Origin: Olleya marilimosa CAM030
GTDB taxonomy: Bacteria; Bacteroidota; Bacteroidia; Flavobacteriales; Flavobacteriaceae
DNA length: 64,000 nt
Direction of reading: 5' to 3'
Assembly: GCF_000518485.1 (NCBI RefSeq)
Contig: NZ_JADR01000005.1
Location: forward strand, 246,555-310,554
The position numbers were made by a program, and so were the translations under genes. This document shows positions 37,447 to 45,316 of this stretch, piece by piece. Within the stretch, counting starts at the first letter, position 1. Each line of letters opens with the position of its first letter. A model generated the notes under the pieces. The model was not told the DNA's origin and made no database searches. It saw nothing but the letters and a program-made list of their open reading frames with translations.

Positions 37447-38361
37447 TTATGCTAAAACTTGTTGTAAAGATTCAATAACATCTTTAGTGGATTGATACGA
37501 TGCTATTTTTGGGTTGGAGTTGTTATCTATAAAAGATGTCATTCTTCCCGAAATTATTAATTTGTTATTGGTGGTTTTTAAGATTTTAGATTCAAAATCT
37601 GCCAAATACTGGTTTATGTCGTCTTTTTCAGGCTTTACTGTAAAGCATGAAATAAAAGTGATTTCATCATACTGAGATTTTAAAAACTCTAGACTATCTA
37701 TTGGGACACTTTGGCCTAAATATATAACATGAAAACCTTTATTGATTAGCTCATAGTTAGTAAATAATAATCCTAATTCATGCACTTCATTGTCAGGTAG
37801 AAATAGTACATAAACATCAGCACTTTCTATTAAATTATTTTTATCTAGGGATTTTTCTATGTTGTAAACAATTTTCTGTTTAATTAGCTCTACAATAAAA
37901 TGCTCATGAGCAGGTGTTATTGTGTCTGTTTGCCACAACATCCCTATTTCATCTAATAAAGGAACAAAAACTTTGTAAAAAATATCACTAAAGTTGTGTT
38001 CTGATTTAAGTTCATCGTAAGTTGTAAAAAATAGCGATTGATCAAAATTGAACATTGCTAATTTTAATGAGTTTATATAGTGGTTGTTACCATCTTTTTT
38101 TGCTGCAATTTCTCTTACAATAATGGGTATGTCTTCACTATTTAAATTGGCTATTTTAGAAATTTTGTAACCGTTATTATTTAAGTAGCTAATATTTAAT
38201 ATCTTTTGTAGGCTTGATAAGCTGTAATATCTAATATTAGTTTCTGTTCGATTTGGTTCAAATAAATTATAGCGCTTTTCCCATATTCTAATGGTGTGCG
38301 CTTTGATGCCTGAGAGATTCTCAAGATCCTTAATGCTAAATTTAGTTTTTATATTGTTCAT
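37447..38361 (-). CDS. CarH-like MerR regulator with cobalamin-binding domain
   Basis: 304 residues. The MerR DNA-binding domain is at 8-75 (FSIKDLENLSGIKAHTIRIWEKR), a helix bundle at about 90-175, and a B12-binding Rossmann-like domain at 180-304. The bundle carries W143-x9-E153-H154, the Wx9EH motif that caps adenosylcobalamin in CarH. The B12 domain has NEVHELG with His194 in the place of the axial His of the usual DxHxxG, although Asp is replaced by Glu. CarH is a repressor released by light. As first gene of the carotenoid operon, this one probably controls crtI, crtB, crtZ and crtY and itself. Confidence 0.92.
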   Translation of the reverse strand: MNNIKTKFSIKDLENLSGIKAHTIRIWEKRYNLFEPNRTETNIRYYSLSSLQKILNISYLNNNGYKISKIANLNSEDIPIIVREIAAKKDGNNHYINSLKLAMFNFDQSLFFTTYDELKSEHNFSDIFYKVFVPLLDEIGMLWQTDTITPAHEHFIVELIKQKIVYNIEKSLDKNNLIESADVYVLFLPDNEVHELGLLFTNYELINKGFHVIYLGQSVPIDSLEFLKSQYDEITFISCFTVKPEKDDINQYLADFESKILKTTNNKLIISGRMTSFIDNNSNPKIASYQSTKDVIESLQQVLA

Positions 38362-38384
38362 TGTTTAGCTAAATTAATTAAACA
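38362..38384. promoter_or_regulatory. Inverted repeat upstream of the carotenoid operon
   Basis: TGTTTA (38362-38367) and TAAACA (38379-38384) are separated by 11 bases; the centre contains TTTAGCTAAA and TTAATTAA palindromes. It lies directly before the regulator start codon. I find no consensus -7/-33 pair here, which suits a promoter read by other means. Operator role is a guess. Confidence 0.35.
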
Positions 38385-38530
38385 AAATGAATATTTGTAT
38401 AAAAAAGGATAACATTTTTGAAATAATTAACAAATAAGTGTGTAGAGATAAGGTTTAATTGCTATTTGTTAGATAAATATAAATATAAATAGTAAAGTAG
38501 GTTAATTACTGTCCATCAAAGTTTAATGCA

Positions 38531-38562
38531 AAAAAAAAGCTAAGCGTAATGCTTAGCTTTTT
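38531..38562 (-). terminator. Terminator after the tRNA-Lys pair
   Basis: GCTAAGC and GCTTAGC flank a five-base loop, with A's on the left (T's on the minus strand). It ends directly after the first tRNA-Lys 3' end in the direction of transcription. Confidence 0.85.
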
Positions 38563-38563
38563 G

Positions 38564-38636
38564 TGACCAGACTGGGGCTCGAACCCAGGACCATCTCCTT
38601 AAAAGGGAGATGCTCTACCAACTGAGCTATCTGGTC
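38564..38636 (-). tRNA. tRNA-Lys (anticodon TTT), copy 1
   Basis: 73 bases. On the minus strand the acceptor stem GACCAGA pairs with TCTGGTC, the discriminator base is A, the D-arm is GCTCAGTTGGTAGAGC, the anticodon stem CTCCC encloses CTTTTAA (anticodon TTT), and the T-arm is CTGGGTTCGAGCCCCAG. CCA is not encoded. It appears identical to the copy at 38702. Confidence 0.96.
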
Positions 38637-38701
38637 AGTAAAACAATTTTTATATTTTATAATTGTCACAAAATATATTTAAGCTATTGCTTAAAATAAA
38701 G

Positions 38702-38774
38702 TGACCAGACTGGGGCTCGAACCCAGGACCATCTCCTTAAAAGGGAGATGCTCTACCAACTGAGCTATCTGGTC
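38702..38774 (-). tRNA. tRNA-Lys (anticodon TTT), copy 2
   Basis: The same 73-base sequence as copy 1, 65 bases upstream of it in the direction of transcription. One promoter serves the pair. Confidence 0.96.
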
Positions 38775-38792
38775 ATTTGTTTTACGAGGGTG

Positions 38793-38822
38793 CAAATATA
38801 ATAGCTTTTATTAATAATACAA
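38793..38822 (-). promoter_or_regulatory. Promoter of the tRNA-Lys genes
   Basis: On the minus strand: TTG (38822-38820), 19 bases, then TATATTTG (38800-38793) followed by CACCC. The same TATATTTGCACCC block appears at the right edge of the window. Confidence 0.8.
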
Positions 38823-38899
38823 GGCTATTTTTGATTTTTTTTTTGTTTTTTTGTTTCTCAATTATGTATGGTTTTAATAATCAATTTATAAGCTTAAAA

Positions 38900-39415
38900 A
38901 TGAATTTAATTTTTATTGGATATATGGCTTCCGGAAAGTCAACAATTGGTCAACAATTGGCAGAAAAAATGGGATTTAAATTTATTGATTTAGATAATTA
39001 TATTGAGGTGCGTGAAAAAATGAGTGTCTCTGATATATTTAAAACTAAAGGTGAAATCCATTTTAGAAAGCTTGAGCAATCTTATTTAAAGAAAATAACT
39101 GCTAATGCAGATAAAACCATAATTGCGTTAGGAGGAGGTACTCCATGTTTTTATAACACCATGGAGTGGCTTAATGAATTGGATAATTTTAAAACTATTT
39201 ATTTAAGAACCAATTTAGATATTTTAACAGATAGATTGTTTTTAAATAAAACAAGACCCTTAATAAGTCATCTTGAAACAAAAGAAGCATTAAAAGATTT
39301 TATTGCTAAACACTTGTTTGAAAGATCTTTCTTTTATAATCAAGCAAGTATTGTTGTAGAGTCAACAACCTCGGAAGAAGAAACAATCAATAATATCTTA
39401 TTTAAACTAATTTAA
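38900..39415 (+). CDS. aroK: Shikimate kinase
   Basis: It phosphorylates shikimate in aromatic amino-acid synthesis. Start at ATG 38900, since the NLIFIGYMASGKST Walker A segment begins directly there; an open frame from 38777 adds only an unlikely hydrophobic stretch that overlaps the tRNA promoter. Other motifs are IDLDNYIE (substrate Asp), ALGGGTP and TRPL. 171 residues is the normal length. Its 3' end overlaps the convergent PRTase gene by 9 bases. Confidence 0.95.
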   Translation: MNLIFIGYMASGKSTIGQQLAEKMGFKFIDLDNYIEVREKMSVSDIFKTKGEIHFRKLEQSYLKKITANADKTIIALGGGTPCFYNTMEWLNELDNFKTIYLRTNLDILTDRLFLNKTRPLISHLETKEALKDFIAKHLFERSFFYNQASIVVESTTSEEETINNILFKLI

Positions 39416-39910
39416 ATAAGCTTTCCAGTCTTTACCATCAAGGTCTACTTGTACATGCTCATGTAAAGAAGTAGATAACGATATACCTTTATAATCTGCT
39501 TTTACAGGAAATTTTTTATGATTACGATTGACTAATACAGCAGTTTTAAATTGTTTTAAAGGGACTTCTAAAAAGTGTTTTACACAGTATATTAAAGTGG
39601 TTCCAGAGTTTAATACATCATCAATTAAAACAACCGATTTGTTTTCGTATTGTTCCGATTTTAATGAAGTTTTTATAAGCGCTCTAGGATTTTTTTTGTC
39701 TATTGAAATTTTGCAAAGTGAAGGCTGTATTGGAGAAATCTTTGCTAAAATGGTTTTAAGTTTTTTTGCCAAAATATAACCATTCGCATCTATACCAGCT
39801 AAGACAACTTCTTCTTCGTTTATATTTGCTTCATAAATTTGAAAAGCAATACGTCTTAGCTTATTATTAATGGCATTATTATCTAATATAATATCTTTCA
39901 AAACACTCAT
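39407..39910 (-). CDS. Phosphoribosyltransferase-family protein
   Basis: 167 residues with the PRPP-binding loop VVLIDDVLNSGTTL near 95-108 and the flexible-loop region before it. It is close in size to PyrR and hypoxanthine-type PRTases, but the base specificity cannot be read. It follows the S4 gene by 4 bases and is likely cotranscribed with it. Confidence 0.88.
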   Translation of the reverse strand: MSVLKDIILDNNAINNKLRRIAFQIYEANINEEEVVLAGIDANGYILAKKLKTILAKISPIQPSLCKISIDKKNPRALIKTSLKSEQYENKSVVLIDDVLNSGTTLIYCVKHFLEVPLKQFKTAVLVNRNHKKFPVKADYKGISLSTSLHEHVQVDLDGKDWKAYLN

Positions 39911-39914
39911 AGTA

Positions 39915-40289
39915 TTATTGCTCGTTTTCTGCGTTTAAATTGTCTAAATCTCTTCTGTCTTTTTTTGTTGGTCTACCAACACCTTTCTTCCTGTAGTAAT
40001 CCTTAGCTAATTTAAGCATTTCTTGTGCTTCAAAAGCAGATTTTGGAGTGTTATCTACACGATAAATATCAACAAGTTTTGCACCAACCCTGTTTGGAGG
40101 AATATCCAAAACGGTTAATTTATAGTTAACCTGGTCTTTTCTAAGTTCAATTATATCTGTTGGAAAAACTTCTCGGCTTGCCTTAGCTACACTACCATTT
40201 ACCTTGATGTGTCCTTTTTTACAAGCTGTTGTTGCTATGTTTCTTGTTTTAAAATGTCTGACACACCATAAATACTTATCTACTCGCAT
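39915..40289 (-). CDS. hslR: S4-domain RNA-binding protein, Hsp15-like
   Basis: 124 residues. The S4 domain runs from the start (RVDKYLWCVRHFKTRNIATTACKKGHIKVNG), followed by a basic tail with GVGRPTKKDRRDL. E. coli Hsp15 binds 50S subunits that carry stalled nascent chains; the same role is probable here. Confidence 0.92.
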   Translation of the reverse strand: MRVDKYLWCVRHFKTRNIATTACKKGHIKVNGSVAKASREVFPTDIIELRKDQVNYKLTVLDIPPNRVGAKLVDIYRVDNTPKSAFEAQEMLKLAKDYYRKKGVGRPTKKDRRDLDNLNAENEQ

Positions 40290-40319
40290 ACAAATTATCT
40301 AAAATTGACGTTAAGGTTA

Positions 40320-40350
40320 TTGTGCAAAATTATATTAAAATGTATCTTGC
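40320..40350 (+). promoter_or_regulatory. Possible promoter of the FKBP lipoprotein gene
   Basis: TTG at 40320-40322, a 20-base spacer and TATCTTGC starting at 40343. The -7 box lacks one T of the consensus. Confidence 0.5.
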
Positions 40351-40368
40351 ACATCAAAAATAAGAATA

Positions 40369-41310
40369 ATGAATTTAAGAAAAATCACTTTTGCGCTATT
40401 AGTTGTGTTAGTTACTGCATTTTCTTGTGGTACAGATGATGGAGATACATTTACTTTTGTACCTAGAGATAGCCAAGAGGTTTATGATGAGAACATTGCT
40501 GAGATTGAAGCGTTTTTAGCAACACATACATACAATTATGACGAATTTGATTTTGCTAATCCTTACTCTTTAGCCAATGATACCTTTAAAATTGTTTTTG
40601 ACACTATTAGTGAAGCAAATAATAATTTAGATGCTATTGCTTTATTAGATAGACCTGAGTTATTATTTAAAACTGTTACACAAGGTGATGTAGATTATAA
40701 ACTATATTACTTAAACGTAAGAGAAGGGTTAGGTCAAGCAACTCATCCATTGGATGCAGTAAATGTAACTTATAATGGAACTTTACTTGATGGAACTGAA
40801 TTTGATGGAGCAGATGTTGATGGTCTTACTTTTAATTTATCATCTGTAGGTTCTTCTTTTGGAGTTGTTGATGGTTTTAGAGAAGCCTTAATTGAATTTA
40901 GAATGAGAGATGGTTATACTGAAAATGGTGATGGTACTACAACAAACCATAACTACGGGATTGGCGCAGTTTTTATTCCTTCTGGTTTAGGTTATTTTTC
41001 AACAGGAACAGCCTCAATACCAAGCTATTCTCCAATTAATTTTACTTTTGGATTACTGACTAGAATTGATACCGATTATGATTTAGATTCAATCCCTTCA
41101 CATTTAGAAGATTTAGATGGAGATGGTGATGGGTTAAATGAAGACACTGATGGAGATGGTGTGGCTAACTTTATTGATAATGATGATGACAATGATGGTG
41201 TGTTAACTATTGATGAAGATATTGATCAAGATGGAGATCCAACTAATGACGATACAGATGGTGACGGAATACCAAATTACTTAGATTACGACACTAATTT
41301 ATCAAACTAA
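40369..41310 (+). CDS. FKBP-type isomerase lipoprotein with calcium-binding C-terminal repeats
   Basis: 313 residues. The signal ends at VTAFSC (Cys20). The FKBP domain spans about 100-230 (HPLDAVNVTYNGTLLDGTEFD, VDGFREAL, GAVFIPSGLGYF). The tail, from about 240, is thrombospondin type 3-like: repeated DxDxDGxxD units (DLDGDGDGLNED, DTDGDGVANFID, DTDGDGIPNYLD) that bind calcium. The fold suggests an envelope isomerase or chaperone with a Ca-stabilised stalk. Confidence 0.9.
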   Translation: MNLRKITFALLVVLVTAFSCGTDDGDTFTFVPRDSQEVYDENIAEIEAFLATHTYNYDEFDFANPYSLANDTFKIVFDTISEANNNLDAIALLDRPELLFKTVTQGDVDYKLYYLNVREGLGQATHPLDAVNVTYNGTLLDGTEFDGADVDGLTFNLSSVGSSFGVVDGFREALIEFRMRDGYTENGDGTTTNHNYGIGAVFIPSGLGYFSTGTASIPSYSPINFTFGLLTRIDTDYDLDSIPSHLEDLDGDGDGLNEDTDGDGVANFIDNDDDNDGVLTIDEDIDQDGDPTNDDTDGDGIPNYLDYDTNLSN

Positions 41311-41324
41311 ACATAGTTATCGTA

Positions 41325-41362
41325 TAAAAAAAAGAGCCACTTTTAAGTGGCTCTTTTTTTTT
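41325..41362. terminator. Bidirectional terminator between FKBP and porin genes
   Basis: AAAAAAAAGAGCCACTT and its exact reverse complement surround TT. A-run and T-run flank both sides, so it serves both convergent genes. Confidence 0.92.
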
Positions 41363-41373
41363 GTGATTAATAT

Positions 41374-42012
41374 TTATAACATGACTGATATACTTAGTAT
41401 TAATTGTTCTGGTCGTGTATCTAATCTATTTGGATTTAATGCAGATACATTATTGTTAAGTATAGTGGCTTCATTATTATTAAAACCTCTTTCGTATCTT
41501 AGGTCTATACCAAAATTATCTAAGCTAAATCCTATTCCAAAGTTTAAGCCAACTGAAAAATCATCTTCAATAGTGTCAATTGTAGCATTTTCAAATTCAC
41601 TATCCATTATATATTGTAAAGATGGACCCGCAAAAACATGTATAGGACCTAAAACTTTTAAGCCAATTAATAATGGAGCATCCAATTTTTGTAATTCAAA
41701 TTCGCCAGCGCTGTAATCGCTTTTTGTAGTAGTATAAACCAATTCTGGTCTAAAGTATAATTTGGTACCTAATTTTCCAAAAACACCAACATGGTAACCT
41801 ATACTTCTGTCTGGGTTTTGGTAACTGTTAGAAATAGACTCAAAGTAATCTCCATTTCCATTGTAGTTAATGCCTCCTTTAAAACCAAACCCACTACCAT
41901 TTTGAGCGTAGCTTAAAACTGAAATTAGTAGCATTGTAATAAAAACAATCCCTTTTTTACTTAAATCTGAATTATAACTTAAGTAATTTTGACTTTTTTG
42001 TAACCTGTTCAT
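41374..42012 (-). CDS. Outer-membrane beta-barrel (porin-family) protein
   Basis: 212 residues with a signal peptide after a longer-than-usual N-terminus (GIVFITMLLISVLSYAQ). An eight-strand-like barrel follows: GFGFKGGINYNG, VGVFGKLGTKLYFRPELVYTT, GPIHVFAGPSLQYI, SVGLNFGIGFSLDNFGIDLRYERG and a closing LILSISVML. It matches the OMP_b-brl_2/PorT-like group of Bacteroidota barrels. Function unknown. Confidence 0.85.
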   Translation of the reverse strand: MNRLQKSQNYLSYNSDLSKKGIVFITMLLISVLSYAQNGSGFGFKGGINYNGNGDYFESISNSYQNPDRSIGYHVGVFGKLGTKLYFRPELVYTTTKSDYSAGEFELQKLDAPLLIGLKVLGPIHVFAGPSLQYIMDSEFENATIDTIEDDFSVGLNFGIGFSLDNFGIDLRYERGFNNNEATILNNNVSALNPNRLDTRPEQLILSISVML

Positions 42013-42091
42013 AATTGTCGATTTTGATTAACATTAATTATAACGATAATTATGTTATATTATTTTATTATCTAATTTACAGTGTTTAATA

Positions 42092-42129
42092 AATAAAAAA
42101 AGCGTTTAAAACACAAGGTTTTAAACGCT
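42092..42129 (-). terminator. Terminator of the split transketolase genes
   Basis: AAGCGTTTAAAAC and GTTTTAAACGCTT are exact reverse complements with a five-base loop, and A's on the left read as T's on the minus strand. Confidence 0.85.
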
Positions 42130-42153
42130 TAACTATAAAGTTAGGTAGAGTTT

Positions 42154-43107
42154 TTACTTTCTTGTAATCACTTTTTCTGCTGCTTTAACAATAGCTTCTG
42201 CATTTAAACCATATTTTTCCATTAATTGAGCTGGTGTTCCAGACTCTCCAAAAGTATCGTTTGTAGCGATAAACTCTTGTGGTGTAGGTTGGTGTTGTGA
42301 TAATACACGTGCAATACTTTCTCCTAATCCTCCTAAATGGTTATGTTCTTCTGCAGTTACAATACATTTAGTTTTTTTAACAGACTCAATAATTGCGTTA
42401 GCATCCAATGGTTTAATGGTATGGATATTTATAACTTCAGCAGATATTCCTTTGTCATTTAAAGTTTTTGCAGCTTCTAAAGCTTCCCAAACCAAATGTC
42501 CTGTTGCAACAATTGTTACATCTGTACCAGTTTGTAAGTGTAATGCTTTACCTATTTCAAAAGTTTGATCTTCAGGTGTAAAGTTAGCTACTTTTGGACG
42601 TCCAAAACGTAAATATACTGGACCATGGTGGTCTGCAATAGCAATAGTTGCAGCTTTAGTTTGATTGTAATCACAAGGGTTAATTACTGTCATGCCTGGA
42701 AGCATTTTCATTAATCCAATATCTTCAAGTATTTGGTGTGTTGCACCATCTTCACCTAAAGTTAAACCAGCATGAGAGGCACAGATTTTTACGTTTTTGT
42801 CAGAGTAAGCTACGCTTTGTCTAATTTGGTCATAAACACGACCTGTAGAGAAGTTTGCAAAAGTACCTGTAAATGGGATTTTTCCTCCTATTGTTAAACC
42901 TGCTGCAAGTCCAATCATGTTTGCTTCAGCAATTCCTACTTGAAAAAATCGTTCTGGATGATTCTTTTTAAAGTCATCCATTTTTAATGACCCAATTAAG
43001 TCTGCACAAAGTGCAACCACATTGTCGTTAGTTTTTCCAAGCTCTGTTAATCCGTCACCAAAACCTGATCTTGTATCCTTACTTCCTGTATTTGTGTATG
43101 TTTTCAT
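42154..43107 (-). CDS. Transketolase, C-terminal subunit
   Basis: 317 residues covering the pyrimidine-binding and C-terminal domains. Visible are ALCADLIGSLKMDDF, the catalytic Glu in VGIAEANMIGLAAG, FANFSTGRVYDQIRQS, and a C-terminal domain from about 190. With the upstream gene it forms one thiamine diphosphate transketolase moving two-carbon units in the pentose phosphate pathway. The split is normal in many bacteria and archaea, not a frameshift: a proper ATG and 21-base gap separate the genes. Confidence 0.95.
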   Translation of the reverse strand: MKTYTNTGSKDTRSGFGDGLTELGKTNDNVVALCADLIGSLKMDDFKKNHPERFFQVGIAEANMIGLAAGLTIGGKIPFTGTFANFSTGRVYDQIRQSVAYSDKNVKICASHAGLTLGEDGATHQILEDIGLMKMLPGMTVINPCDYNQTKAATIAIADHHGPVYLRFGRPKVANFTPEDQTFEIGKALHLQTGTDVTIVATGHLVWEALEAAKTLNDKGISAEVINIHTIKPLDANAIIESVKKTKCIVTAEEHNHLGGLGESIARVLSQHQPTPQEFIATNDTFGESGTPAQLMEKYGLNAEAIVKAAEKVITRK

Positions 43108-43128
43108 TTTTGTCTTAATTCAAATTGA

Positions 43129-43974
43129 TTAATAGTCACCTAAAGTTTCAGGGTTTTGCTCTAATCCAATAGCTAATTGCTCATCATTTGGAGCTTTACC
43201 ATGCCATGCGTGGGTATGCATCATAAAGTCTACACCATTACCCATAACAGTTTTAAGTAAAACACAAACTGGTTTTCCTTGTCCAGTTAAGCTTTTAGCT
43301 TCAGCCATTCCTTTAAGGATCGCTTCTATATTATTACCTTCTTCAATATCTATTACTGTCCACCCAAAAGCTTCAAATTTTGCTCTAAAACTTCCCATTG
43401 GTAAAACATCATCTGTAGAACCATCAATTTGTTGACCATTTAAATCTATAGTTGCTATAATATTGTCCACTTTTTTAGCAGATGCATACATAATTGCTTC
43501 CCAGTTTTGACCTTCTTGCATCTCGCCATCACCATGTAAACTATATACAATATGCTTACAACCATTTAGTTTTTTTGCTTGTGCTGCACCTAAAGCAACG
43601 CTTAAACCTTGACCTAAGGATCCAGAAGCAATTCTAACACCAGGTAAACCTTCATGCGTCGTTGGGTGACCCTGAAGTCTAGTATTAATTAATCTAAATG
43701 TGTTTAATTCTTCTACAGGAAAATAACCGGTTCTTGAAAGTACACTATAAAATACAGGTGATATATGTCCATTAGATAAAAAGAATAAATCTTCTCCAAT
43801 CCCATCCATATCAAAACCTTCTTTTCTATCCATGATTTCGTCGTATAGTGCTACTAAAAATTCTGCGCAACCTAATGAACCTCCTGGATGACCAGAGTTT
43901 ACTTTGTGTACCATACGTAAAATGTCTCTACGTACTTGTGTGGTTAAATCTTCTAAATGTTGTATGCTTGCCAT
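43129..43974 (-). CDS. Transketolase, N-terminal (thiamine diphosphate-binding) subunit
   Basis: 281 residues with GHPGGSLGCAEF, the HGDGEMQEGQNWEA diphosphate-magnesium motif and the HAWHGKAPN loop near the end. It is the first gene of the pair, with a good promoter 26 bases upstream. The partner gene follows by 21 bases. Confidence 0.95.
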   Translation of the reverse strand: MASIQHLEDLTTQVRRDILRMVHKVNSGHPGGSLGCAEFLVALYDEIMDRKEGFDMDGIGEDLFFLSNGHISPVFYSVLSRTGYFPVEELNTFRLINTRLQGHPTTHEGLPGVRIASGSLGQGLSVALGAAQAKKLNGCKHIVYSLHGDGEMQEGQNWEAIMYASAKKVDNIIATIDLNGQQIDGSTDDVLPMGSFRAKFEAFGWTVIDIEEGNNIEAILKGMAEAKSLTGQGKPVCVLLKTVMGNGVDFMMHTHAWHGKAPNDEQLAIGLEQNPETLGDY

Positions 43975-43999
43975 GTTTTATGGGTTAAATATTTTGTTT

Positions 44000-44030
44000 C
44001 AAAATTAGGATTTTAATAGCCTTTAACCAA
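44000..44030 (-). promoter_or_regulatory. Promoter of the transketolase genes
   Basis: On the minus strand: TTG (44030-44028), a 20-base spacer, TAATTTTG (44007-44000). Confidence 0.7.
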
Positions 44031-44153
44031 GATTATCCATGACACTTATTAACCAAATTGGTCGATTTCTTAACAATTGAAAGATTTTATATAAAGTATC
44101 AACAAAATTTTCAAATTTAGGAAGTATTTAATACCCTTTGTATTTTTCTTATA

Positions 44154-44161
44154 TATATTTG
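44154..44161 (+). promoter_or_regulatory. -7 box upstream of tgt
   Basis: TATATTTG followed by CT fits the consensus, 25 bases before the start. The nearest TTTG is only 13 bases upstream, so the -33 is unclear. Confidence 0.45.
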
Positions 44162-44185
44162 CTAGCTGAAGATTAAAGAGCTATA

Positions 44186-45316
44186 ATGACATTCGATTTA
44201 AAAGCAAAAGACACACAAAGTAACGCTAGAGCAGGAGTAATAACTACAGATCATGGTGTTATTGAAACACCTATATTTATGCCTGTAGGTACTGCTGGTA
44301 CTGTAAAAGGTGTGCATCAAAGAGAACTAAAGGACGATATTAATCCAGATATTATCCTTGGTAATACCTATCACTTATATTTAAAACCTCAAATTGACGT
44401 TCTAGAAAAAGCTGGTGGATTACATAAATTTATGAATTGGGATCGTAATATACTTACGGATTCTGGAGGATATCAAGTGTATTCTTTATCTGGAAATAAT
44501 AAGATTAAAGAGGAAGGTGTTAAGTTTAAATCTCATATAGATGGAAGTTACCATACTTTTACACCAGAAAATGTAATGGAAATTCAACGTAGTATTGGTG
44601 CTGATATTATTATGGCTTTTGACGAGTGTACTCCTTATCCATGTGAGTATAATTACGCCAGACGATCAATGCATATGACACATCGTTGGTTAGAACGTTG
44701 TTTAACTCACCTTGATAAAACGCCTTTTAAATACGACTACTCACAATCTTTTTTTCCAATAGTACAAGGTAGTACGTATAAAGATTTACGTAAGCAATCA
44801 GCCGAGTATATCGCAGGTGTTGGAGCAGAAGGTAATGCTATTGGAGGTTTGTCTGTTGGAGAGCCAGCAGAAGAAATGTATGCAATGACTGAGGTTGTAA
44901 CAGATATACTACCATGGGACAAACCACGTTATCTAATGGGTGTTGGTACACCAATTAATATACTAGAAAATATTGCTTTAGGTGTAGATATGTTTGACTG
45001 TGTTATGCCAACACGTAATGCCAGAAACGGAATGTTATTTACAGCTTATGGATCAATAAATATTAAAAATCTTAAATGGCGTGACGATTTTTCTCCAATT
45101 GATGAAATGGGTATAACATACGTGGATACAGAGTATAGCAAAGCCTACCTACGTCACTTATTTAATACAAATGAATTATTAGGTAAGCAAATAGCAACCA
45201 TACACAACTTAGGTTTTTATTTATGGTTGACTAGAGAGGCTAGAAAGCATATCTTAGCAGGAGACTTTAGAGCTTGGAAAGATAAAATGGTAAAACAAAT
45301 GAATAATCGTCTATAA
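44186..45316 (+). CDS. tgt: tRNA-guanine transglycosylase lacking the zinc cysteines
   Basis: It exchanges guanine-34 for a queuosine precursor in tRNAs with GUN anticodons. 376 residues. Catalytic Asp92 lies in TDSGGYQVYSL and nucleophile Asp271 in MFDCVMPTRNARNG. The zinc site is altered: where E. coli TGT, as I recall it, reads TCHCYTCQHFS, this protein reads MGITYVDTEYS, so the three Cys ligands are Gly309, Thr311 and Asp314, while His340 (TIHNLGFY) remains. The fold is otherwise complete. It is followed directly by the LptF/G gene. Confidence 0.95.
   Translation: MTFDLKAKDTQSNARAGVITTDHGVIETPIFMPVGTAGTVKGVHQRELKDDINPDIILGNTYHLYLKPQIDVLEKAGGLHKFMNWDRNILTDSGGYQVYSLSGNNKIKEEGVKFKSHIDGSYHTFTPENVMEIQRSIGADIIMAFDECTPYPCEYNYARRSMHMTHRWLERCLTHLDKTPFKYDYSQSFFPIVQGSTYKDLRKQSAEYIAGVGAEGNAIGGLSVGEPAEEMYAMTEVVTDILPWDKPRYLMGVGTPINILENIALGVDMFDCVMPTRNARNGMLFTAYGSINIKNLKWRDDFSPIDEMGITYVDTEYSKAYLRHLFNTNELLGKQIATIHNLGFYLWLTREARKHILAGDFRAWKDKMVKQMNNRL

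Noticed and set aside
38777..38899. Longer N-terminus for shikimate kinase
   Set aside because: It would put the start beside tRNA-Lys and within the opposing promoter, and adds a hydrophobic stretch not seen in the family.
42154..43974. Frameshifted transketolase
   Set aside because: Two-gene transketolases are a known form; each part has its own start and stop and a clean domain boundary.
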